Positions 1 to 10,556 of a stretch of 64,000 nucleotides of DNA are shown here, one piece after another. Source of the stretch: Ypsolopha sequella (Eukaryota > Arthropoda > Insecta > Lepidoptera > Ypsolophidae); NCBI GenBank assembly GCA_934047225.1, contig OW203986.1:11535221-11599220 (forward strand). Direction: 5' to 3'. A program made the position numbers and the translations under genes. The notes under the pieces are model-generated. The model made no database searches. It saw only the letters and a list, made by a program, of their open reading frames with translations, and was not told the origin of the DNA. Each line of letters starts with the position of its first letter. Position 1 is the stretch's first letter.

Positions 1-1110
1 GTAGCGTCAACGATTTTCAAATTTCACAACCAACGATTTCCATATTTTCAAATTTGGAAAATCTTTTTTTCGCATATGGGTATACTCGATGTTTGCGGAC
101 ATGGCACGGGTATCAACCTCAGATAAGTGGTCCGTGATCTGAGGTATCAACAGACAAATTTACGGATAAATAACGTTTATGTATTTTTGCTCAAATAATT
201 TTAAACCTCGACTAGAAAACTTTTTTTAGAGCCCTGGCTAGTGAGTTTCTGTAGCACTTTCCTTAGCTATTTCTTTTTTCTTTTCTATTACAATTACCTG
301 TTACTAACATACAATAAGTAATTTGTCACTAAGACAATATGGAGTTTTTAATCTCTGAAATAAAAGGTTTGTATTTTATTTTATTTATTCTAAATAATAA
401 TAAGCTGTAGTTGTCTTTTTGAACCCATATTCAGAGTTTTTTAATATGTCATTTCAAGCCAGTTTTACAAAGTTTTTATACTTAAGGCGCTTGATCCTTC
501 AAATACAGCCAGATGTGTACTTTCTAAAGCCTACTCCTCGTTTACGGCTGAACCAAATGGCTTGAAAAAAATATGTATGAAATAATAACTCTTTAAAAAT
601 ATTTGCAACAAATTTTGGTTTCGTACGATCAAAACTTCTATATTAAAAAAAATAACAACTGTATGATGTTTTTTTGGCTTAAATTCCCTACTCCTCCTAA
701 TCTGCTATGACGTTTGGAAATATTTACACGCCAAAAAATTAAGAATCTGTTGAACTTTAAATGCAACATATCTCAAGTATATCCAGTAACTTTTTCTATT
801 AAAAATATCGAAATATGTAAGATTTCAAGGTCAAAGGCTAAGAGGTGCTCTGCGCGGGCGCAGGCATCAGTCATGCAGTGGCGTTCAGACGGGGAGGCTG
901 TGTCACTCGTTGCCACGTACCGCACCCTGGCGTCTGATGACATGTTTGCGAAAATATTTATAAGGATTTTTATTTGTGTGCGTTCAGAGAGTACTTTCGG
1001 CAATGGACTTAGTTATTTAGAGGATAAATTGTGCTGTGACGTTCGCGCGTGGACGCTATAATAAACTAGAAGTTTGACGAGTTAGCAAGGAACTTTTTTT
1101 AGAAAAATTA
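1..1110. other. AT-rich stretch without recognisable gene
   Basis: I see no exon-like segment or repeat that I can name here. The only long open frame (714-1061, +) lacks splice context and has composition like its surroundings. The exons that should precede the terminal exon at 1695 are not recognisable in this stretch and are presumably further left. Confidence 0.5.
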
Positions 1111-1111
1111 T

Positions 1112-1392
1112 AATATAGTAGCTCATGGGTAGAACGCAGGCCTCTCAATTTTGAGATCCAGGTTCAAGCCTCGGTTGGGCATGCACCAAGGAGTTTTTCG
1201 GAATTTTTGTGCATAGTATTTACTAATACTTACTACTTGCTGAATGTTTTGTGCCCGAAGTCACCACCAACCACGTTGGGACATACTTATCGTCGGTGAA
1301 ACGCGGGTGTACCGAGTGCGGAGACACTCGAAACACCTCCAAAGCTCCCTCGGGGATTCCTATCATGACAATGTATAGGTATAATTATTATT
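1112..1392 (+). repeat. tRNA-derived SINE
   Basis: A tRNA-like head carries a box A-like TAGCTCATGGGTAG at about 1119 and a box B-like GGTTCAAGCC at 1161-1170, the two internal RNA polymerase III promoter elements. A non-tRNA body follows and the copy ends in an ATT-rich tail. A second, more diverged member lies at about 36555. The head cannot fold into a proper acceptor stem, so it is a retroposon and not a working tRNA. Confidence 0.7.
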
Positions 1393-1694
1393 ATAAACAG
1401 CTATAAGCAACAATTCACGCAAAAAACGTTGCTCAAAATTTTGTTTTTACTTCTATCCAGCTAAATAAACTACCCAAGTATCAAGGCTCGGACTATGTAT
1501 ATGGTTTAGCTCCGCTTCCGACCTGTTTTTTTGGACCGGAGCACTATTTGAAATACTTGTTTTAGTTCATTTCAGAAAAATATGTCCCAGGCAGGCATAT
1601 CAAAACCGTGGTAATTATACCTGTAATATTATGTAGAGATAGTTGAATAACTAGAATTGTAGGTATAATACATATAGTTGATATATTATTTCAG

Positions 1695-1774
1695 GGGCAT
1701 CTAAAAAGAGACCACCAGAAACAGAAGGCAAAGAAAATAATCCGACAAAATCTGCAAAAAAGACCAAGACCTGA
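1695..1774 (+). CDS. Putative terminal coding exon of an unidentified gene (partial)
   Basis: A splice acceptor (TTATTTCAG, ending at 1694) precedes a short Lys-rich frame, beginning ASKKRPPETEGKEN after two phase bases and ending at TGA 1772-1774. Its core (GKENNPTKSAKK) is clearly related to those of two exon-like segments downstream (GKDNDPTMSAQK and GKDNDPTASEQK), which supports a genuine exon. The earlier exons would lie to the left of the window. There is no AATAAA close by. Product unknown; the basic, low-complexity tail gives no function. The family relation is seen directly; that the exon is used is inferred. Confidence 0.4.
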
Positions 1775-1814
1775 CAATATATTAATTCAAAATAATCTGT
1801 GCATGTAACCTGTA

Positions 1815-2175
1815 ATGTCGTTCCATCCATCCATCAGCCTCGTTCGTCCACTGCTGGACATAAGCCGTTTCAGGACTTTGTGATTCCCGGTGGTCATCCT
1901 GGAAGAATTGTCCATACTCACACACGCTGGGCAGGGGGTTGATGAGCGCGGTACCGGAACCCTCGCACCAGTGACGCCGCTGCCCGTTACCAGTCTGTTC
2001 CATATAAGGCCCGGCTATAAGGGATGGATATACCGCCATCCATCGGTCCTGGGCATGGTGGGTCTCCTGGTTTTTTGCCTGTGAGCTGTCCTCTTACTCT
2101 CCTCAGAATTACTTCGAGGGCGTCTCCAAATAAGATGGTGGTACCTCCACAGTCGAGTCCAGCATCAGCTCTACC
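1815..2175 (-). repeat. LINE 3' end fragment, reverse orientation
   Basis: The segment contains GTCCACTGCTGGACATAAGC and CACGCTGGGCAGGGGGTTG, close to sequences repeated throughout lepidopteran genomes as the 3' part of a non-LTR retrotransposon, read here on the complement. The tail side is the CCATCCATCCATC stretch near 1823. Family assignment is from memory. The open frames crossing it are accidental. Confidence 0.6.
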
Positions 2176-2249
2176 ACCTATCAAATATCATTGTCATTGA
2201 AATTTTGTAAATATTTAGAGTGCCAACAAACGAACATCACTTTCAAAAC

Positions 2250-2462
2250 GGTAGCCGTACACATGCTTATGTCGAACCATGTTGGCGATAGCCATCGACT
2301 ACCATCGAACAATGGTAGTGAGCGTCAGCTATTGGTTGCATTCGACGCGCTGACGCTGCCAAACAGCGCCGACTGTACTCGATTGATGGTATTGTCAGCG
2401 TTGTATGGTCGACTGCAACCGACGGCTGACGCTAACGTCATTCGGTGGCAATTTATGGTATA
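2250..2462. repeat. GC-richer repeat fragment with a second partial copy at about 4215-4265
   Basis: The stretch GACTGCAACCGACGGCTGAC near 2411 recurs nearly unchanged near 4219 (with three extra bases), and related CGCTGACGCT and ACGGTTACC words occur on both sides. The two pieces flank the foldback element and the exon-like copies, as if one repeat had been split or duplicated around them. Confidence 0.45.
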
Positions 2463-2494
2463 GAATAGTAGACTGTCAGAATACATTCGGGAAC

Positions 2495-2966
2495 ACTATG
2501 TCATCGAGTAACAAGATGTGACCAACTCGTAGTGATGTAGAAAAAAAACTACATCAAAATAAACCGGGTTGGCTAGGCGCAACCTAGAGCGTTTTATACA
2601 GTCAGCAAAAACAACGCAAATTTTCTGACAAAAATTACGTCAATAAGTAGCAAGTACTATGTTCGGTATAGCGTATCACAAGGTGCTTAAAAATAAGGTT
2701 TGCATGTCCTATGTTGGTACTAATATCAGCCTGATTTTATCGAATATCTTTTTATATGAAAAAAAGCTTTCTTTAGCACCTTTTATACGCTCTATCGATG
2801 ATATATACTTGATGATGTGATTTTTTTTTATCAATAAAATTGTGCTGCTTTTGCTGACTTTACAAAATTTTTCAGGTTGCGTCGAGCCAACTCTGTTTAT
2901 TTTGATGTAGTTTTTTTTCTACACCACTACGAATTGGTCACATCTTGTTATTTAATGACATAGGGT
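2495..2966. mobile_element. Foldback MITE with full-length inverted arms
   Basis: The left half (2495-2730) is an imperfect reverse complement of the right half (2731-2966). The outer 90 bases are closest: CAAGATGTGACCAACTCGTA on the left against TACGAATTGGTCACATCTTG on the right, then CTACATCAAAATAAAC against GTTTATTTTGATGTAG. Inner blocks (AGTCAGCAAAA, AGCGTAT, AAGGTGCT) also pair. No coding capacity. It sits between exon-like copies 1 and 2. Target duplications are unclear. Confidence 0.65.
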
Positions 2967-3051
2967 TACCAACTGTCACCCGACAGCCTAGTACGTAAAA
3001 AATTATATTCCGTATTAAAACATATTCAGCGTTATTTGTTATGTTTCTTAG

Positions 3052-3168
3052 AGAAAAGCATCGTCTGGATCACCACAATCTCTAAGCTCATTCATTGCTT
3101 CAGAAATGGAAGGCAAAGACAATGATCCAACAATGTCTGCACAAAAGACTATCGAAGAGTCGATTCCG
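3052..3168 (+). pseudogene. Exon-like copy 2 of the terminal exon family
   Basis: It is bounded by an acceptor (TTTCTTAG, ending at 3051) and a donor (GTAGGT at 3169) and is open for 39 codons, including SSFIASEMEGKDNDPTMSAQ. The core matches the segments at 1695 and 3379. It could be an internal exon of a longer isoform or a dead duplicate; its own frame continues only into the intron. Product unknown. Confidence 0.4.
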
Positions 3169-3378
3169 GTAGGTTTGAGAATTTACCAATCTTTTTTTAT
3201 AACGTGGTAATATCCTTGAATTTAGGTAAATATTTAGGAATTAATATTATGTTTTATATTTGTTTGTGAAACTTGAGTATTTTTCTTTAATGGGTTTGCA
3301 TTATTTTATTATTTATAGTGGGTTAAAAATTATACTATGTACTTAGGTAAATTCAAACTTATTTATTATGTTTTTCAG

Positions 3379-3511
3379 AGAAAAATTATCTTTTGGACCA
3401 CCACCATCTCCAGGCTCATTCATTGCATTACAAATGAACGGCAAAGACAATGATCCGACAGCCTCTGAACAAAAGACGATTAAAGACTCGATTCTGGTAG
3501 ATTCATTTTAA
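3379..3511 (+). pseudogene. Exon-like copy 3, followed by degenerate Gln/Glu-rich repeats
   Basis: After an acceptor (TTTTTCAG, ending at 3378) a frame beginning EKLSFGPPPSPGSFIALQMN runs through GKDNDPTASEQK to a TAA at 3509-3511. It matches copy 2 closely at the DNA level but is one base longer near its start, so the two enter in different phases. Beyond the stop, 3540-3760 shows a repeated AACAAGAAAATGAA...CAGTACAGAACAA pattern encoding broken EQENExxSTEQ-like repeats, then around 3840 a frame with QIEDLPADQSLQV. That last piece weakly recalls the BESS motif at the end of MADF-BESS proteins, which is inference only. Confidence 0.35.
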
Positions 3512-3539
3512 TTTACAGCAAATGTATTACAAAATATAA

Positions 3540-3760
3540 AACAAGAAAATGAAAACCACAGTACAGAACAATAAAATGAAAAACAAAGTGCACAACAAAA
3601 AAAGTAACAAAAGGAAAAAAAATATTACAAAAACGAAAACACACAGAAAATGTATAACAATATAATAGAACAAGAAAATGAAGACCGCAGTACAGAACAA
3701 TGAAATAAACGAAGTACAGAACAAGAAAATGAAGAACAAAGAGCACAACAAAAAATTTAA
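3540..3760. repeat. A-rich degenerate tandem repeat
   Basis: Two related blocks (about 3541-3600 and 3670-3755) share CAAGAAAATGAA, CAGTACAGAACAA and GCACAACAAAA. On the complement this produces long Phe/Leu/Val-rich open frames that look membrane-like but are only the shadow of an A-rich repeat. Confidence 0.5.
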
Positions 3761-4289
3761 CTTATCTCAAGTGAAGAACAAATAAAAAGCAGAAGACTCA
3801 TGATCAAGAAAATATATACATATATTTACCAAATTGAGGATTTACCTGCAGATCAGAGCTTACAAGTGTTAGCGAGGTGAAACTGTGGTACAGATTACGT
3901 AACATAATTAAAATTTACAGATTAAAAAAATATGTGTTTTGTTTATTTTACGTGCGAATACAATCTTCATAAAAATAAAATCTAAAAGTTGCATCAACAT
4001 CATTGAAACCGTTTCTGAGTACCCAAATATATTACATACTATCGGTTTTATTATGAGACCCGCAAATAACCGATACATACCACTCAAGTCTCTAAAAGCA
4101 CTGAAATTAACAAAAATTGTAACAAAATTATATTTTATCAATATATATATTTTTTCGTCATTATCGTTCAAAAATCATTCAAATATAAAAACAGACACTT
4201 TTTATGAAAAATTGTTTGACTGCAACCGACGACGGCTGACGCTACCATCATTAGACGGTTACCTCCGACATTAGTTACCTCAATCCTCT

Positions 4290-4473
4290 GGCACAGTATA
4301 ATACTGTGCCTCTGGCCTACCATGAGTTTGGCACTCGATGCACGTTAGCGACAGCGTAAAACATTTGTATGAGTTTAGCGGTTCTAGTGGTATACGAGAG
4401 GAACCAGAATTTCCAATACATTATATTTTACGCAGTCGCTAACGTATATCGAGTGCCAAACTCATGGTGGGCC
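4290..4473. repeat. Inverted repeat with adjoining 21-nt perfect palindrome
   Basis: GGCACAGTATAATACTGTGCC at 4290-4310 is a perfect palindrome with a one-base centre. Immediately after it, 4314-4359 and 4427-4473 form an inverted repeat of about 46 bp (CATGAGTTTGGCACTCGAT against ATCGAGTGCCAAACTCATG) around a 67-bp loop. This looks like a short foldback MITE. No coding content. Confidence 0.6.
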
Positions 4474-4530
4474 TACTGTTGACGGTTACCAACTGCAAAG
4501 TGACGCTCGTCTGTTACCGCTCAAGCCCAA

Positions 4531-5528
4531 GATTTATAAAGGTCTGACCCCAATATCAACTTGGTCACTTTCGGGTATCCTCACATAACCGATTTTGTTG
4601 TATATGTTTTATATATTTTCGCGATTTCAGTACTATCACCACTAGTTCGCGATTACTATAATCACTAGTTTGTTTTCAAAACTACCAAAATATCACCGTG
4701 TAGTAGTAGGAACAGAATGGTCACATCTCTCTGTTACAGCACCACAGCCTATTGAGCTTCAAAAGTTATAGTTATAGGTTTACGCATAAAACAATGCTAC
4801 ATAAATTTATTTCTACCTCGCTACGAGGTGTGAATCATTTCGACGCTAGCGATCTTTGTAGAGGGGCGCGGGGCGTCTGCGCAGAGGCATGCGGGGAGCA
4901 GCGCCTGTAACTCCCCGGAGGTGAGGCCGATTGCTCAAGGCCGTTGGCGTGGGTAATCACCTTAATTTAAGACATTCATTGAGGTTCATATCTACTATTA
5001 CATCAACTTTCGGTGCTTCACTGAACATATCAAATGAAAATAAGTAGGCACCTACCTATGTATCTTTTTCGGTACCAATTTAATGTTGTAAGAAAAAACG
5101 GCACTTTAATTTTATCGTGTCATGTCTACGAGTAAATGGAAACTAATGGGTGATGGTATATTTCCGTAATTACCAAGCAACACGAATATGGCAAAACTTT
5201 ATGGATGCTCCATTTAATCCAGAATAGATTCAATGGAAGCGATAACAGTGTGCCCAATATAATCAGTAAACATGTGACACTTTCTTTTTGTCCCTAGACT
5301 ACCGAGCAGACGCTAACAATGTAAATTGTAACTCAAGAGACGATATCGGGATCGTGTCACTGTTGTGCCACATTCTGCAGTACCGCTACTAATTATCGCA
5401 ATTTAGCAGACAAGCCTCAGGAATACAGCATTCTGTCGTACCCATCTCCAACAGGCATTCTCTAGTCACACCTCGCGTTGAACACCCGCGAAAAACTAAC
5501 ATTAAATGAAGTAGACAAAGTTACCAAA
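4531..5528. other. Upstream region of the first complete gene
   Basis: The region holds no gene. It includes a GC-richer patch at 4855-4945 and must contain the promoter and 5' leader of the gene starting at 5529. I could not choose a convincing TATA box or initiator. Confidence 0.4.
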
Positions 5529-7918
5529 ATGAAAAAAGTAAGAGTTTTAATAGTGTGTTTGTTAGTCAATTGTATTCAAGCTTTCGGTAAACTTCCGGGA
5601 CCTTTAGTCTACGTGGTGACCCCATCGCCAGGACCTCTGCGGGATGAAGGACGGTCGGCGCCATTCTACTACCACAACTGGATGAGACGAATGGACAACC
5701 CAAACATCACGACTACTACGACGACGCCGAAAGTGAAGACACCGGATCTGATCTTCGCGGAGTTCGAAGCAGATAATGGCGACAACATGAGAAAGTCAAT
5801 AAGAAAGCTGCTGGAGAAAGAAAAATTTCAAACTAAAACGTCAACGACGTTCAAACCGATTTATGTACCAGACGTGACTGGGACGGAGTTACCTAAAGTG
5901 GACAGTTATGAACCACCAGCCGAAGAGGAGAAGGTTAAACAAGATGGTGGTTCTAACGCTATGGAAGATTATATTTCCCACTACAATAGCTTGAACAACA
6001 ATGCTCCTGCACCGGTGTACTTACCATCCACGACGGCTAAAGCTATCATCACCACATCCAGCTCCACCACAGCACCATCAGCTCCAATGAACGTGGAAAA
6101 CATATGGCACATTATTGACAACGAGAAAACTTACAATCAGTATACTGGAAATTGGGAAGAAGTCCCAGTAAACGAGGGTGACAGTCAAAATACGAATGAA
6201 GTCACAACAAATAAGTACGAGAAGAAAAATAATGATGAGCAACTTGATGAAAATTATGCGTTACCCGGGTGAGTTTATTTTAAAATTATTTTCTGTAGTC
6301 ACGTTGTGTATGAATGGATGAAAGAGATCTTACATTAAGCTCATTTATTATATCAAGTGTTTCAACGTCAATCTTGCATATTTTACGCCGACAATGCTTT
6401 AAAAAGAAAAATAGAGATCCGCCTTTCAATAATTAATACTTCGCAGTTTTAATAGTTTCATAACTCAAGTACATTTCTTTTTACAGTTTCGCAACAAATC
6501 CTGGGAATGGCGCAGAAAACGAGTCGAGGGCTATCCGCACTGAGCCGAATCTCCGATTTCCTTATGTAGACTTAAAAACATTTCAAATGAAAAATACCAA
6601 GCCACTGCACAACTCATTGGCCAACAACAAAAAGGGCAACAATATGTTTACGAATTTAGATAATTTCCGAGACATCCAAAACCCAGTTCGGGGCGAAGCT
6701 CAAGATGTTATGCATGTAGTACCTCAGCCAATTGACCGGTATAATCCGGCTCAGCCATATTTGCCTGATTACGGAATTGGAACGAAGTCAAAACAGTCGG
6801 GTTCAGCCTCTGCTCCTCCGATGAAATCTGTCGCTAATCTCATCCCCCCACCGCCGCCGCCTCCCAAATCTAGTGATGCTCTTTTACCACCTACTAATTA
6901 CGAATCTTTTCCACCTTATGCACCATCAGGTCCCCCAGTTCCTTCAAAACCTTCTACAATGTATCAACCACCACTTGACGCAGATACTTACGATTCCCCT
7001 CCAAGTGACAGCGCCGATGATGCACCAATGATGGACTTAGGTTACCGGTATAAGCCACCTTCCGCACCAAAATTCGTACCAACTTTACCTCCTGTTTCAA
7101 TGAGCAAGCCATTCTCCGGATACTCCTACGATAAACCCCCGATGATGGAAGATTCACCACCAGCTGAACCACCTTCCAAAGGATACTCGTACGGTAATCC
7201 AATGATGAATTCTGCGCCACCGACACCGGAAAATGACCAAAAGCCTAAATACGGTGGATACCATTATGCCAAGCCAGTCGCAACTCCTGAAGGTCCACCT
7301 AGTTTTAGCTACGGTCATGATCATCCGCCATATTCTCACGATTCACACGATGATTACCCGGAGCTCATCTTTAACAAACATCACGGTAATGGTGGGATAG
7401 GAGATGTGAAGGGTGGGGATGACATGAAAGGAAATGACATGGGAATGGTTCCCCCACCGCCTCCATCGGATGTGCAACCTGATATGAGCCTACCGGACGA
7501 TCACGGCTTCCCTCAAGATTTTCCTCACGATTTTAAATTTAACTTCGACGACCACGATCACGATTATCACCATCACCATCATCACCCGACCACGACAACA
7601 ACGACAACTACCGAAATGCCTCGTGTGAACAGATACAGCTATTACTATTTAGGGAAGAAGCTGTACTATTTGCCGTTGTACTTCAGCGTGTATTTCATTG
7701 TGTATGTCGGTGCACTGATCATCAAGGCAGTGCTGCGTCACAAGATCGTATACCCCAACAGTTGGAGACCCAACGACCAGACGGCCTCCTTCTTCGCGAA
7801 ACGGTCCGTAGACTCATGGAATCTTTCCAATGAAAACCTGCATGAAGTCACTGGTAGAGTTACGAGGGCCATTTCTGAGGCTTATGAAAAATACGCAGAC
7901 AAAGATAAAGATGCCTAA
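5529..7918 (+). CDS. Pro/Tyr/His-rich single-pass membrane or secreted protein, two exons, 723 aa, function unknown
   Basis: Exons are 5529-6268 and 6487-7918. The donor CGG|GTGAGT and acceptor TTTTTACAG join in phase 2 and keep the frame open from 5529 to TAA 7916-7918. I chose the ATG at 5529 because it gives a signal peptide (residues 1-20, MKKVRVLIVCLLVNCIQAFG). Then come a Thr-rich spacer, a long low-complexity middle with Pro runs (about 365-410) and recurring YSY/PP motifs, a His/Asp cluster followed by eight Thr, an aromatic stretch (YSYYYLGKKLYYL), one membrane helix (about 639-665) and a 58-residue polar tail. The architecture predicts an extracellular N-terminus and a short cytosolic tail. 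The next gene (11831-20808) has the same layout and a related tail, so the two are probably tandem paralogues. I do not recognise the family. It could be a cuticle, egg-shell or silk-associated surface protein, but nothing in the sequence proves that. Confidence 0.85.
6269..6486 (+). other. Intron of the 723-aa protein gene
   Basis: 218 bp, GTGAGT donor, TTTTTACAG acceptor, phase 2. The retained frame would stop at once after the exon, so splicing is required. Confidence 0.85.
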
Positions 7919-8101
7919 AATATTTTGTAATTATTTTAATTGTAAATAGATAGGACTGAATTTGTTGTGAACTGGACATATTCAAATTTATTGGCTAAAA
8001 TATTTGCGTATTGTTCATTACCACAACACTGGTATAATCAATTTTAAAGTAGAAGTACCCTGGTATGGTATTAAGTAATTCTCTACCTATAGTTTTAAGA
8101 T

Positions 8102-8107
8102 AATAAA
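8102..8107 (+). terminator. Polyadenylation signal of the 723-aa protein gene
   Basis: Canonical AATAAA 184 bases after the stop codon, followed by a T/G-bearing stretch (ATATATTTCGTCGTGTT). This predicts a 3' UTR of about 200 bases. Confidence 0.65.
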
Positions 8108-8129
8108 ATATTGTTCAATAATATATTTC

Positions 8130-9040
8130 GTCGTGTTCAATTACTATGTTTTACCTTTCCTTCAATAATCATAATACCCTAGAGCTATGACGAATACTAT
8201 TTTACTCATAATAAATATAGCCTTATAGATAAAATTTCACGATTCACTGGGACAATAGTATGATACGCTAATGAGTTTCTACTGAAAAAGTTGTTTTGCG
8301 ATCCATCAACCTAGACATGAAAATTCAAGTACATCATGAAGATACGATAATCTACATATTACCGATTAAGTCTGCATATAAAGTCAGATTGTAGTCACTA
8401 GTTCACTTATTTTAATATAAAAAGGCTGTATGATTTAAGGAAAGCCCTTAATCACTCGGAAAACATAAAATTCAGAAGTAATTTCGTAATTTTTTCTATC
8501 AAGCGAAAAGTTTTTGCATTTTTTCTAAAACGAGCCTATCAAAAATATAGTCTTCTATTTATATTATTTTTATTAAATCGATTGACCAACTTACGCAATG
8601 TAAAATGGTCATTTGAAGATGTGCATTTGACATTATACGTACAATTAAACGAAATAATTCCGATAAACTACTTTTCTCCCTTGTTATATATTGTAAGGTT
8701 ATAAGCATGAGAGCTTGAATATAATTGGAAAAGTAGATATGGCATTAAAGAAAAGAAAAAATACTAATTGTAATTATAATATCTAAATTATACATCGTCC
8801 TGCATACATGTAGTTTGTATCTTCTAATTCTGCTTTCAATTATGTGAATTATAAAAGTAGCATAAATTACGTAAAATGAAAATGACGATTTTACAATAAA
8901 ATAGTGAACACACAATTTTGAGGTAATTATGTAGATCTTCCCTGCGTTCTCCAAGCTGTTAATACATGAATGTTAAAAACTATGTCTATTTTGTGGTTGT
9001 TTATAAATTGAATAAAAATACATTTATTATTTTACATTTA
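8130..9040. other. AT-rich intergenic stretch
   Basis: No exon, repeat or regulatory site could be supported between the polyadenylation site of the first gene and the 63-bp palindrome. Confidence 0.5.
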
Positions 9041-9044
9041 TTTT

Positions 9045-9193
9045 ATTAGTATAGTGTTATTAAAACAATTAAAAAAATTATTACTCGATATATTTCGGCC
9101 CTCGGTACGATTCGACTGATGACGGCCCCATACCGAGGGCCGAAATATATCGAGTAATAATTTTTTTAATTGTTTTAATAACACTATACTAAT
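9045..9193. repeat. Perfect 63-bp inverted repeat with 23-nt spacer
   Basis: Positions 9045-9107 and 9131-9193 are exact reverse complements, from ATTAGTATAGTGTTATT at the outside to GGCCCTCGGTA at the inside. The spacer 9108-9130 is not shared. Flanks do not pair. The lack of any mismatch indicates a recent origin, by local template switching or a young palindromic insertion. Confidence 0.9.
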
Positions 9194-9674
9194 CAAAAGC
9201 TCATAAAAGTTAAATAAAATATATTTATAAACATTTATTTTATGGGTTTCATTTTATTAATGACACATTTATTTATGCAAATAAGTAAAAGTAAATCGAA
9301 ACAATATTTAGCTCCCAATAATGTTTTATTAGGGAGGAAAACGTGTAGGTTTGTTGCCATGTAGAAAATAGAGACGTTAACATTGTCAAGGTAAGAAGCG
9401 ATAAATTATAACAATTATTAGGGGGGTGCTAAAAAGTCATTTCTGGTACAAGCAGAGAAAGCAAAACTGATTTACACACGACCGTCGTTTCTTTATTTTC
9501 TTCGGGGATTTTCACATAATTTATTTTATAATCGCTTCCAGTCTGCTTGAAACAAAAAATAGTCTCCATTTTAATACATTTTATACCTACCTTTATATCA
9601 AAGGGAAAAAGGAGATTCTACAATAGTATTTTGTGCAACTGTGATATAATGTGAGATATTGGGACAATAGCAGT

Positions 9675-9703
9675 TTACGAAACGAATGAAGTGAGTTTCG
9701 TAA
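9675..9703. repeat. Short hairpin with GAATGAAGTGA loop
   Basis: TTACGAAAC (9675-9683) pairs with GTTTCGTAA (9695-9703) across an 11-nt loop. The outer flanks GGGACA and TGTCCC also pair loosely. It belongs to a set of hairpins in this window with differing stems but similar loops. Confidence 0.55.
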
Positions 9704-9978
9704 TAGACTTGCACGAGTGTCCCAGTGTCCAGTTGCACACCATACTTTATTTACGACCATCACAAACAATTTCACGAAAAATTAGAAAAATAACACTCGT
9801 CATGATATTGTAGTGATACTCGTCATGATACCAAAACCTCCATTAATATGTAGACGCCTGAGACCAATCAGAAGCGAGAAAGAAGGCGTGGCTTAAGAAA
9901 TTAAGACAGATTGTTACCGCTTGTGATTGGTTCCTAAGCGGTGCCATAATAAATTTGGCCAATATCAGCGCAGAATTG

Positions 9979-10007
9979 CGATGTTATAATGTAATATTAT
10001 AACATCG
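9979..10007. repeat. Perfect 12-bp inverted repeat, 5-nt loop
   Basis: CGATGTTATAAT (9979-9990) and ATTATAACATCG (9996-10007) are exact complements. No further context identifies it. Confidence 0.6.
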
Positions 10008-10280
10008 GTCAAACAATGTAGGTAAAACATATATAGTGTAGGCTTTAGATGTTGTAATAAGCTTATTGCAGTATGGGAATAGATTAAGAATTTTATGCAG
10101 CGTTCAAAATAAGAACCGGTTGTAGTAGTTGATTATGTGGTTTCATTTCAGTATACCCTGTCCATATACAACCGGTATAGACCGATGCATAGCTAAAAGT
10201 TAATTTCTATTGAATTACCAGCTGCACAAAACCCACAAAGTTTTTCCCCAAAAATATTCACATTCTTTCTTTAGAAATAA

Positions 10281-10395
10281 GCACCACACATACATACATA
10301 TACTAACGCCTGTCTCCCATAGGGGTAGGCAAAGACTACAGATTTCCATCTGCTACGATCCTGCCACACCACTTTCGCCTCTGTCACATACATAA
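10281..10395 (-). repeat. LINE 3' fragment, reverse orientation
   Basis: The segment CGCCTGTCTCCCATAGGGGT and ACGATCCTGCCACACC corresponds on the complement to a retrotransposon C-terminus of the DRxxW...Y type with a CATA-rich tail. A related copy in opposite orientation lies at about 33830-33940. Identification rests on remembered lepidopteran repeats. Confidence 0.5.
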
Positions 10396-10435
10396 ATCTA
10401 GTTAAACAAGCACCATTGTATAAAATAGTATATTT

Positions 10436-10556
10436 CGTGACGAGTATAAAATGGCGGATTATCTTACCCGAGGAATGAAGTTTCGACGTGAGCCGAAGGC
10501 GAACGTCGAAAGCTTACATTCTGAGGGTAAGAAAACACATTTTTATACTCGTTGCG
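10436..10556. repeat. Imperfect palindrome (hairpin MITE) with 9-bp perfect core
   Basis: Outer GACGAGTATAAAA pairs with TTTTTATACTCGTTG, CTTACCC with GGGTAAG, and the core TTTCGACGT (10481-10489) with ACGTCGAAA (10503-10511) around the 13-nt loop GAGCCGAAGGCGA. The 65-codon open frame over this segment is a by-product. Confidence 0.6.

Noticed and set aside
1112..1185. Functional tRNA gene
   Set aside because: Only the A and B boxes are tRNA-like; the acceptor stem is absent and a SINE body follows.
3513..3751. Two long hydrophobic frames on the complement
   Set aside because: They are the translation of an A-rich degenerate repeat; Phe/Leu/Val content follows from base composition.
5478..5528. 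Upstream in-frame extension of the first gene from a TTG
   Set aside because: Starting at 5529 gives a proper ATG and a signal peptide at the very N-terminus; the 17 upstream codons would bury it.
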